From: Candidatus Latescibacteria bacterium 4484_7 | GTDB lineage: Bacteria; Krumholzibacteriota; Krumholzibacteriia; Krumholzibacteriales; Krumholzibacteriaceae | Direction of reading: 5' to 3' | Assembly (NCBI GenBank): GCA_002085285.1 | Contig: NATK01000004.1 | Location: 1 to 20,712 of the forward strand | Length of the DNA stretch: 20,712 nucleotides | Shown here: positions 14,607 to 20,712 of the stretch, one piece after another | Numbering within the stretch: the stretch's first letter is position 1 | Layout of the letters: each line of letters starts with the position of its first letter | The notes under the pieces: generated by a model | Databases searched by the model: none | Told to the model about the DNA's origin: nothing | The model's input: only the letters and a program-made list of their open reading frames with translations | Position numbers and translations under genes: made by a program

Positions 14607-14713
14607 GAAAATCGAAATCAGCCACGCGCCTCAATGGTAAATTTTCCACCTGTGGACTAATAGTGTACATCAACGAGCATCGAAGGGGGAAAGCCGTGCC
14701 GCTATGCTTTCGT

Positions 14714-15145
14714 TCAGCCGGCAACGGAAGTCTTTCTCTCATTGGTGCCTCTACCCCTCAACGCATTGAAGTATCTGACGAAGCTTGGAGATCTACTGTC
14801 ACGTGATTCGGAATCAAATTCGGCCGGGTCGTACTCTGCTATAGTGGATACCTGATGGTCTGTGACGGAAATGAGAAATGCTCTCCCGGCAACTTCCACT
14901 ATGCTCAGTCTTGCCTTCTGATGCAGGGGATACGAATCGATGAACCTTATCACGCCGCCGCCCTTTCTGCGATTGGAAAATGTAATCCTCTTCAAAAGGT
15001 GCACAGAAACGTAGATCAGAGCAATGACGATGACAAATGCGGCAATCAGTCTGCCTACACCCGGCATATAACTTTCACCATCTCCTGCAGCCAGCGTCGT
15101 CGGAAAAAGAAAAAAGGTCAGATAAAATGCGATCCAAGATTTCAT
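14714..15145 (-). CDS. fliO: Flagellar biosynthesis protein FliO
   Basis: 143 residues; the fliN stop codon is followed by GGAGGAATTCCG and ATG 15145. It has a signal-peptide-like N-terminus (1-20), a second hydrophobic helix at about 31-50 ('GRLIAAFVIVIALIYVSVHLL'), and a cytoplasmic FliO domain ('VIRFIDSYPLHQKARLSIVEVAGRAFLISVTDHQVSTIAEY'). FliO is a membrane scaffold that stabilises FliP assembly and is poorly conserved, so the call leans on position and on the 'L..K..L.IVEV....L..V.' pattern. The C-terminal 30 residues are polar and Ser/Arg-rich. Confidence 0.88.
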   Translation of the reverse strand: MKSWIAFYLTFFLFPTTLAAGDGESYMPGVGRLIAAFVIVIALIYVSVHLLKRITFSNRRKGGGVIRFIDSYPLHQKARLSIVEVAGRAFLISVTDHQVSTIAEYDPAEFDSESRDSRSPSFVRYFNALRGRGTNERKTSVAG

Positions 15146-15157
15146 CGGAATTCCTCC

Positions 15158-15673
15158 TCACACGATATTGTGTATTCTTTCGGCCCGGCTCAGTATCTTT
15201 GTTATCTTTATCGCGAAATGGCCGTCCACGACGGTTACTTCGCCTGAAGCAAGCAGCTTGTCGTTGATGAAGATGTCGACATATTCCGAAGAGCTGCGAT
15301 CGAGCTCGATCAACATTCCCGGCGAAAGCTTCAATATCTCGCCGATCGTCTTCATCGTTCTACCGAGTTCAGCCCTCAGTGTGATGTTTATATCCATCAA
15401 TAGATCGAGCCCTGAGCCTGCTGCGTCCATTCCGGCTGGAGTCTGAGGAGTAGAAACGGATGCCCTGAAGGAAGCGGCCTGGGCGTTCTGTTGAGGTGCT
15501 TCTTGCTGCTCCTGACTCGTTGCGTCCAGCGCCTCATCGATGGAGCTCTTTATCCCGTTTTCGCCGGCTGCAGCGGCATTGTTTTCGTTGTCGCTCATTT
15601 CGCCACCGGCATTCGCGTTAGCAGCCTTTTCTTCGGCCTCTTCTTCCGTCATTGTATTCTCGTTATCGGCCAT
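15158..15673 (-). CDS. fliN: Flagellar motor switch protein FliN with long low-complexity N-terminus
   Basis: 171 residues; ATG 15673 is one base after the fliM stop (TGAGATG). The last 80 residues are a SpoA domain: 'LLMDINITLRAELGRTMKTIGEILKLSPGMLIELDR', 'VDIFINDKLLASGEVTVVDGHFAIKIT'. This domain builds the base of the C-ring and binds the export ATPase complex through FliH. The first 90 residues are a low-complexity Ala/Glu/Asn/Gln-rich region, longer than the linker of short FliN proteins. There is no CheC-like phosphatase domain as in FliY. It is complete. Confidence 0.95.
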   Translation of the reverse strand: MADNENTMTEEEAEEKAANANAGGEMSDNENNAAAAGENGIKSSIDEALDATSQEQQEAPQQNAQAASFRASVSTPQTPAGMDAAGSGLDLLMDINITLRAELGRTMKTIGEILKLSPGMLIELDRSSSEYVDIFINDKLLASGEVTVVDGHFAIKITKILSRAERIHNIV

Positions 15674-15674
15674 C

Positions 15675-16649
15675 TCATTCTCCCTTCTCGATTTTCACTA
15701 CCTTTACTGCCTTCCTCCCGTTCGATCTTCCCGGGATACCGTAGAATTTCGTTATTCCTTCGACCAGCACATCGACCGGATCCACGATCCTCTTGTCGAG
15801 GATTATTGTATCCCCCTCCTTGAGATTGTTTGCAATGGAAAGGGGCAACTCCTTCTCGCCTATGACGACCCGCAGTCCGAGTTTTACCTCTTTCACTACC
15901 TCGAGCAGATTTCTATTGTCTTCCAAAACCTCTTCGGGAGTTCTGACAGGAATTTCTTCGATAGGATCGAAGCGCTCTATTACCGGCTCGAAAGCGGCAA
16001 TCGGAATAGATATGCTTAAATCGCCCTTTAGTTCGTTCAGCTCCAGCTCAAAATCGAGCGAGACAACCCTTTCCATACCTGGGCAAATGTTCACAAATTC
16101 AGGGTTATTCTCGATCCTCGAAATCGACGGTTCAATATCGAGAAATCGGCTCATGCTCATCTTCAAATCGTGAAGCAGCTTTGTAACTATCCTATCTGTT
16201 ATATTGAACTCGATCTCGGTGAAATCCCTCGGCCTATCGATCGGTTCGCCCTTTCCGCCGAGAAGCTTGTCAACGAGCGCAAATATTATATTCGGGGCAA
16301 TATTCAGCACAGCCTGTCCCCTCAGCGGGGGAAGGTTGATTATAACGAGGCAGGACGGTTTTTCCACCGCCTTTATATACTCATGAAAAAGTACATGCCT
16401 GATGCCCGTTGGACTCATCGACACGGTTGACCTGTAAAAATTCGAGATGGTTATCGAGCCGTTCTTACCGAAGGTATCACTTATTGTGGCGAGGTTGTTC
16501 TCGAACACCCTCGACAGGGAATGGGGTTTGCTGAAATCGTACGGCACGAAATCCTGCTGTGTCCCTTCACCGGGTGCAAGCTCAATGCGACCGTCTTCGA
16601 CGGCCTCGAGCAAAGCTTCGATTTCTTCTTTTTTCAACGCCTCAGCCAC
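15675..16649 (-). CDS. fliM: Flagellar motor switch protein FliM, GTG start
   Basis: 324 residues from GTG 16649, chosen because the fliL stop overlaps an AGGAG sequence 7 bases before it and because the product then begins 'MAEALKKEEIEALLEAVEDG', the CheY-P-binding motif expected at the N-terminus. An upstream ATG at 16682 is in frame but lies inside fliL. The middle CheC-like domain shows 'SPTGIRHVLFHEYIKAV', 'INLPPLRGQAVLNIAPNIIFALVDKLLGGKGE' and the C-terminal SpoA domain 'LGLRVVIGEKELPLSIANNLKEGDTIILDKRI'. FliM couples response-regulator binding to the rotation switch. The intact N-terminal motif implies a CheY partner elsewhere in the genome. Confidence 0.96.
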   Translation of the reverse strand: MAEALKKEEIEALLEAVEDGRIELAPGEGTQQDFVPYDFSKPHSLSRVFENNLATISDTFGKNGSITISNFYRSTVSMSPTGIRHVLFHEYIKAVEKPSCLVIINLPPLRGQAVLNIAPNIIFALVDKLLGGKGEPIDRPRDFTEIEFNITDRIVTKLLHDLKMSMSRFLDIEPSISRIENNPEFVNICPGMERVVSLDFELELNELKGDLSISIPIAAFEPVIERFDPIEEIPVRTPEEVLEDNRNLLEVVKEVKLGLRVVIGEKELPLSIANNLKEGDTIILDKRIVDPVDVLVEGITKFYGIPGRSNGRKAVKVVKIEKGE

Positions 16650-16659
16650 GATCTTGCTC

Positions 16660-17190
16660 CTATTGAACCACAAAGTCCGCAAAATAAACCTGTATCAAAT
16701 CACCGCTCTTCAGCACATCGCTGAGCTTGTTCAAGAGAACTATCTTCAGAGCGTTTCTATCCTCGAGTGTGTCGAGCTCACTGATCTTCTTGCCGGAAAC
16801 GATCGAGATGATGATGTCCCGCAGTTGAGCGGAGCGAGCCTCGACCTCCTTCTGCACCGCTGCGTTGGGCACCTCGAGACCGACCTTGAGTTTGAGGTAG
16901 TAAAGCCTATCACCTTCCTTGAGATTTACTATGATATCATCGAGCATGACGATGCTCCCTCTGCCCTCTGACTCTTCTTCAGCGACCTCCTCTTTAGAAG
17001 GCTTATCCTCCTTGGGCATGGCTTTTGAAACCATCATCTTGGCCACAACGATTGCAATAACAAGCTGCAGTACCACCACAATGGCGATAAGAACCATCTT
17101 GTTCCCCAGAAGCCCCTTCCCCTTCTTTTTTTCATCGGGGGCTACGGGCACCTCGGCTTGTTCTTCCTTCTTTTCCTCTTCATCAGCCAT
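16660..17190 (-). CDS. fliL: Flagellar basal body-associated protein FliL
   Basis: 176 residues from ATG 17190, selected because AAGGAGG precedes it by 6 bases; an ATG eight codons upstream lies inside motB. A charged N-terminal tail (Glu/Lys-rich) leads to one transmembrane helix at about 30-52. The periplasmic FliL domain follows: 'VMLDDIIVNLKEGDRLYYLKLKVGLEV', 'RDIIISIVSGKKISELDT', 'LNKLSDVLKSGDLIQVYFADFVVQ'. FliL rings surround the stator and help its engagement. The start overlaps the motB stop by 8 bases and the stop is 10 bases before fliM, so stator and C-ring genes are translationally linked here. Confidence 0.95.
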   Translation of the reverse strand: MADEEEKKEEQAEVPVAPDEKKKGKGLLGNKMVLIAIVVVLQLVIAIVVAKMMVSKAMPKEDKPSKEEVAEEESEGRGSIVMLDDIIVNLKEGDRLYYLKLKVGLEVPNAAVQKEVEARSAQLRDIIISIVSGKKISELDTLEDRNALKIVLLNKLSDVLKSGDLIQVYFADFVVQ

Positions 17191-17932
17191 TCTTTTCCTC
17201 CTTGTCCTTGGCAATGCTCTGGACAGCCTTCTTCATGATGGCGTCCTTATAATCCACATATATTTCTACCCGCCTGTTTCGCCGCCTATTTTCAGCCGTA
17301 TCATTCGGCACTATCGGTCTAAACTCGCCGTAACCGACGGCTGAGAGCCTGGTGCCGGGTATGCCGTTATTATTGAGAAACTTCAATACCGAAATCGCCC
17401 TTGCAGTTGACAATTCCCAGTTCGATGAATATTTGCTGTTCGATATGGGTATGTTGTCCGTGTGTCCCTCTACCCTAATCTGTGCATCGCTCTCCTTGAG
17501 AACATTTACCACGTGAGTGAGAATGTCTTTGGCATAGTCGTTCAGATCAGCCTTGCCGCTTTCGAACATGAGAGGCCCCGAGAGCCTGATAAGCATCCCT
17601 TCTTCCGTCTCCTCGATACTGACCTTGCTTTCTATTCCCTTGATCCTGATATAGTTCTTGAACATCCTCACTTGATTCCTGAGCCTGCCCAATTCTTCTT
17701 TGTACTTATCAGGGATCGGCAGTCTGTCGAATTGAATCGCAGACCTGTCCATATTCATCACTCCGAGTGCACCAAGCAAAGAGCCCAAAGCCTGTTTGAA
17801 CTTAGACTCCTGGATCGAAGACATACTGACGAGGAGCACGAAAAACGTAAGGAGTAAAGACATCAAGTCACCATAGGTCACCATCCAGCCTGGTGCTCCG
17901 CCCTTCTTTTCTTCCGTTTTTTTTCTTCTCAT
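17183..17932 (-). CDS. motB: Flagellar motor stator protein MotB
   Basis: 249 residues; its ATG overlaps the motA stop (ATGA). One N-terminal transmembrane helix ('WMVTYGDLMSLLLTFFVLLVSM') contains the proton-accepting Asp at position 22. A plug/linker follows, and then an OmpA-like peptidoglycan-binding domain with 'VEGHTDNIPISNSKYSSNWELSTARA' and 'VGYGEFRPIVPNDTAENRRRNRRVEI'. The Asp with the Tyr-Gly before it is usual for a stator; whether H+ or Na+ is used cannot be told with certainty from these residues. The length is typical. Confidence 0.96.
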   Translation of the reverse strand: MRRKKTEEKKGGAPGWMVTYGDLMSLLLTFFVLLVSMSSIQESKFKQALGSLLGALGVMNMDRSAIQFDRLPIPDKYKEELGRLRNQVRMFKNYIRIKGIESKVSIEETEEGMLIRLSGPLMFESGKADLNDYAKDILTHVVNVLKESDAQIRVEGHTDNIPISNSKYSSNWELSTARAISVLKFLNNNGIPGTRLSAVGYGEFRPIVPNDTAENRRRNRRVEIYVDYKDAIMKKAVQSIAKDKEEKNG

Positions 17933-18708
17933 GCCTGTTCCTTTCGTTTCTCGAGCAGCATTCTCTCCGTCGGTGCAAGGAACGATTTCAACTTTTCTTC
18001 GACTACTCTCGGTGTATCTCCGGACTTGATCGACATGATTCCTTCTACGACCAGCTCCATTTTCTGTACCTCATCCTTCGACCTTGTCTTGAGCTTCTCA
18101 GCCATTGGCAGGAAGAAAACGTTGGCCATAAAGGCGCCATAAAACGTAGTCAATAGTGCCACGGCCATACCGGGTCCTATTGAGCTGGGGTCGTTCATGT
18201 TGGTGAGCATCTGTACGAGCCCCATAAGAGTTCCTATCATACCGAATGCCGGAGCATATGCACCCATAGCGAGAAGAATGTTCTGTCCAAGTTCATGGCG
18301 GTTCTGCAATGCGTTCAGATCATTGTATAGAATACGACTTATGAGCTCCGATTCCGTGCCGTCAACCGCAAGCATAAGCCCCTTCTTCAAAAACGGATCA
18401 GGCTCGTTCTCGGCGTCCTCCTCGAGCGCAAGCATCCCTTCCTTTCTCGCCTTCTCGGCATACTTGACTATGGCTGTGATGATTTCTGTCGGATCCTTTT
18501 CCTTGTGGAAAAACGCCTTCCTCACAATGGCGAAAACGCCGAGAACCTTCTTGAGAGGAAAACTGATTAATGTAGCAGCAATGGTCCCCCCCACAGTCGT
18601 GAGGACCGAAGGAATATTGATGAACGCACCTACATTTCCCCCTGTAATTATCGACAGGGCGATCAGAGTAACACCAGCTACTATTCCGCCTATTGTAGCT
18701 AAGTCCAC
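17929..18708 (-). CDS. motA: Flagellar motor stator protein MotA, GTG start
   Basis: 259 residues from GTG 18708 with GGAGG 5 bases upstream; an ATG two bases earlier is out of frame. The N-terminus 'MDLATIGGIVAGVTLIALSI' is the normal MotA/PomA beginning. It has four membrane helices, a large cytoplasmic loop at about 52-145, and the conserved pore helices 'YAPAFGMIGTLMGLVQML' and 'GMAVALLTTFYGAFMANVFFLPMAEKL'. MotA forms the pentamer around the MotB dimer and drives rotation against FliG. It sits 46 bases after flbD. The 259-residue size is that of the shorter PomA-like class. Confidence 0.96.
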   Translation of the reverse strand: MDLATIGGIVAGVTLIALSIITGGNVGAFINIPSVLTTVGGTIAATLISFPLKKVLGVFAIVRKAFFHKEKDPTEIITAIVKYAEKARKEGMLALEEDAENEPDPFLKKGLMLAVDGTESELISRILYNDLNALQNRHELGQNILLAMGAYAPAFGMIGTLMGLVQMLTNMNDPSSIGPGMAVALLTTFYGAFMANVFFLPMAEKLKTRSKDEVQKMELVVEGIMSIKSGDTPRVVEEKLKSFLAPTERMLLEKRKEQA

Positions 18709-18754
18709 ATTGACCTCCAGAGACGTACAAGATCAATATGAGTAGTCTTCGAAT

Positions 18755-18979
18755 TCAAGACTCGTCTTCCCTCTCTTTTCTGACGACCGGTATGGCATAA
18801 GCGTGAACCTTCGAACGGTAATCGATCACCATCTGCAGGACATCCTCGAGGTCTTCACGCACCATCAATTTTCTGCCTGTCGTGAAACTGATCAAGGTAT
18901 CCGGTGTCTGCTCGATGCTCTCTATGAGATCGGCGTTTATCACTATCTTCCTATCGTCAAGACGAGTAACCTTGATCAT
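18755..18979 (-). CDS. flbD: Flagellar protein FlbD
   Basis: 74 residues; the ATG is 8 bases after the flgE stop and a TAGGTGGAT sequence serves as ribosome-binding site. The sequence 'MIKVTRLDDRKIVINADLIESIEQTPDTLISFTTGRKLMVRE' is the core of the small FlbD family (not the FlbD response regulator of Caulobacter). Members are always found between flgE and motA; their biochemical role is not settled. The C-terminal 20 residues are charged. It is complete. Confidence 0.95.
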   Translation of the reverse strand: MIKVTRLDDRKIVINADLIESIEQTPDTLISFTTGRKLMVREDLEDVLQMVIDYRSKVHAYAIPVVRKEREDES

Positions 18980-18987
18980 TCATCCAC

Positions 18988-20712
18988 CTACTTCTTGAGA
19001 TTGACCAGCTCGTTGAGCATCTGGTCGCCTACAGCGATGATTCTTGCATTAGCCTGAAATCCTCTCTGTGCGATTATCATCTCGGTGAATTCGCCGGCGA
19101 GATCGACATTCGACATCTCGAGCTCGCCAGGGGATATCTGGCCCCTTGCGTTCGTGCCTGCAAACACGATCACCGGCGCCCCGCTGTTCGGGCTCACTAT
19201 GAACATATTCTCTCCTACTCTCATAAGACCACTTGGGTTGTTGAAATCCGATAGAGCTATCTGAGCGAGATCCCTGTTCACGCCGTTGGAGAACTGCCCG
19301 TTTATCACTCCATTTCGATCGATAGAAATCGACTCGAGCGATCCCATCGCTTGCCCGTCCATGTCCTTGGCCCTCACAGAGAAAGCCCTGTTGAACTGAA
19401 TGAGTCCGTCGAGACTGCCTATCGTTCCAGGGTCGAGTGAAATAGTCATCATCTCGGCGCCGTTATTTGGATCGATGATAAGCCTGCCGCTGCCGCTGTT
19501 GTATGAGAACGAGGAGAGGGTGCCCGTGCTCGTAAACTGCACCGACCCCGATCCTCCTTCGACGACTTGGGCCAGGCCATCCACAGAGACATCCCAGTTC
19601 CAGCTGTTTTCCCCGCTAACCTTCGTGAAGTTGATCGTCACGTTGTGCAGATCGCCGAGCGAGTCGTATATCATCGTGTTTACACTGTACGACCCGGCGT
19701 CCCTCGCCTCCTGCAGGGTGGTGAAAAAGAGCGCATTGTCGAATATCGGGTCGCTGCCTTCCTGGCTGATGTCCACGTTGGATATCGAGAAGTCCGCACC
19801 CACATCGCCCGTGATAACCGTTCTTCCCTGATCATCCAGTTCGACAGAACCACTCGTTATGTTGAAAGCCTGCCTTATGGCACTGAGCATGTCACCCAGC
19901 GTCGTAGTTGCTGCTGAATATGTCATCGTTCTCGAGCTTATCGCCAAACCTCCAAGGTCGCCATTGATGATTATGTTGGAGCCGTCCGTCAGATCGAGCG
20001 CCCTGCCCTGGTAATCATAGAGGTTTGCAAGAAGGTCTTCCGATGTAGCGGGAGCCCTGAGACTGTCACTCGTCGTCCCTGTATTGCCAGCCTCAATCAA
20101 CGTGTCGAAAGTAAACGCATTGTTGAACGTCGTATTCCCGCCGACCTGCAGATTGAGGTTGTTTATATCCATCGTACCTGCAGTAACCTGCAGTGAACCG
20201 TCCGGCTGAATTGTAACGGAAGCAGCGGGATCGATCGACTGAATGGCCGACTGCAGCGTATTAACTATGTCTTGCAGGGTCGTTGTCTGATCGACGGTCA
20301 ACAATGTCTCAGGGATATCCGTTCCGCCTATCGTACCATGTATCGTTATGACATCGTTCTCCCTGAGGCCAAGCCTGGTCCCGTTCTGTCCGTATAATGT
20401 CATCAGGTGGTCTCCAGCCTCTGCTGCAGCGAGCAGAGCCTCGGAGCGGGTGATCGTTTCCTGCGCATCCGAATCGACATTGAGATTGCCAGACAACTGA
20501 ATACTCGTCGTAGCACGAGCCGGAACGACCATCGACGTAGGCAGAACGATGTCGTTTATCCCCTGGCCGTGCTCGATGTTGCCCTGCTCATCTGCAAGAA
20601 TTCCCTGGAGCTTGTATCCGTTGCTGGGATTTACAAGATGGCCTTCACCGTCGAGTGTGAACGCGCCACCTCTCGTGTAATACTGTGTATACCCGTCACT
20701 GAGAATAAAGAA
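18988..20712 (-). CDS. flgE: Flagellar hook protein FlgE, 5' end missing, with duplicated insert domain
   Basis: 574 residues are visible; the frame is open to the right edge of the window, so about the first 90 residues are missing. The visible part starts 'FFILSDGYTQYYTRGGAFTLDGEGHL', a classic hook/rod segment, and ends with the D0 helix 'EFTEMIIAQRGFQANARIIAVGDQMLNELVNLKK' (read in two parts) preceded by 'SNVDLAGEF'. A FlaE-type D2 domain occupies about 341-470 ('VNTMIYDSLGDLHNVTINFTK'). Between these, two related modules of about 110 residues lie in tandem at about 103-210 and 228-340. FlgE forms the hook, the universal joint between rod and filament. This is a longer than average hook protein. 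Confidence 0.95.
   Translation of the reverse strand, partial: FFILSDGYTQYYTRGGAFTLDGEGHLVNPSNGYKLQGILADEQGNIEHGQGINDIVLPTSMVVPARATTSIQLSGNLNVDSDAQETITRSEALLAAAEAGDHLMTLYGQNGTRLGLRENDVITIHGTIGGTDIPETLLTVDQTTTLQDIVNTLQSAIQSIDPAASVTIQPDGSLQVTAGTMDINNLNLQVGGNTTFNNAFTFDTLIEAGNTGTTSDSLRAPATSEDLLANLYDYQGRALDLTDGSNIIINGDLGGLAISSRTMTYSAATTTLGDMLSAIRQAFNITSGSVELDDQGRTVITGDVGADFSISNVDISQEGSDPIFDNALFFTTLQEARDAGSYSVNTMIYDSLGDLHNVTINFTKVSGENSWNWDVSVDGLAQVVEGGSGSVQFTSTGTLSSFSYNSGSGRLIIDPNNGAEMMTISLDPGTIGSLDGLIQFNRAFSVRAKDMDGQAMGSLESISIDRNGVINGQFSNGVNRDLAQIALSDFNNPSGLMRVGENMFIVSPNSGAPVIVFAGTNARGQISPGELEMSNVDLAGEFTEMIIAQRGFQANARIIAVGDQMLNELVNLKK

Larger units (their letters stand above)
14400..14713 (-). other. 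Structured 314-base intergenic leader between fliO and fliP
   Basis: No convincing gene lies here: the open frames on either strand are short and unlike anything known. Two inverted repeats (14582-14606 and 14411-14460) and a CCTCACA segment complementary to the fliP ribosome-binding region are present. GGGCAATTATTG-like sequences recur near 14480-14494, 14452-14462 and 14406-14421. No good promoter was found. A cis-acting RNA control of fliP and the export genes, or an RNA processing site, is possible but not shown. Confidence 0.5.

Noticed and set aside
14463..14806. Short plus-strand frames in the fliO-fliP gap
   Set aside because: They have no ribosome-binding sites or recognisable protein features, and one runs deep into fliO in antisense.
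16650..16682. ATG start of fliM inside fliL
   Set aside because: The GTG at 16649 has a proper AGGAG at good distance and restores the canonical FliM N-terminus.

Overview
The window is almost entirely coded on the minus strand, so it reads from right (20712) to left (1). It comes from a motile bacterium. It carries a long, tightly packed flagellar hook/motor/export operon in the order flgE-flbD-motA-motB-fliL-fliM-fliN-fliO-fliP-fliQ-fliR-flhB-flhA-flhF. The archaeal-type (class V) fructose-1,6-bisphosphate aldolase/phosphatase, the Tic20/DUF4870-type membrane protein and an ECF sigma factor of the 'PFFPWFY' type would fit an uncultured or deep-branching lineage such as the FCB-like candidate phyla. 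That placement is an inference from gene content and is weak. No rRNA, tRNA, CRISPR array, insertion sequence or integrase was seen.

Right part (20712-8121): the 3' part of flgE with a duplicated insert domain, then flbD, the stator genes motA/motB, fliL, the C-ring genes fliM/fliN, and the export-gate genes fliO/P/Q/R, flhB, flhA and flhF. Genes overlap or lie within about 50 bases of each other. The one exception is a 314-base gap between fliO and fliP, which holds inverted repeats, including one that could sequester the fliP ribosome-binding site. Several genes start with GTG (motA, fliM). FlhB has NPTY in place of the usual NPTH autocleavage motif. FlhF has eroded GTPase motifs, and no flhG/minD-like gene follows it.

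Middle (8118-4315): where flhG and fliA often lie there is instead a small two-helix membrane protein, a possible 17-codon ORF, a 59-residue very basic protein starting with GTG, a membrane-anchored coiled-coil/HTH protein (DUF2802/DUF6115-like in layout), two tandem HDOD signalling proteins and a patatin-like phospholipase. They follow in the same direction and are probably read with the flagellar operon.

Left part (4208-1): metabolic and regulatory genes. These are a SAM hydroxide adenosyltransferase (DUF62) whose expected active-site His is Tyr, an RNase Z-like metallo-beta-lactamase, the class V FBPase, a DUF4870 membrane protein, an ECF sigma factor and, at the very edge, a partial zinc-binding anti-sigma factor. 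The sigma factor has lost in frame about 27 residues that make up most of the region 4.2 helix-turn-helix. This is the most striking anomaly in the window.
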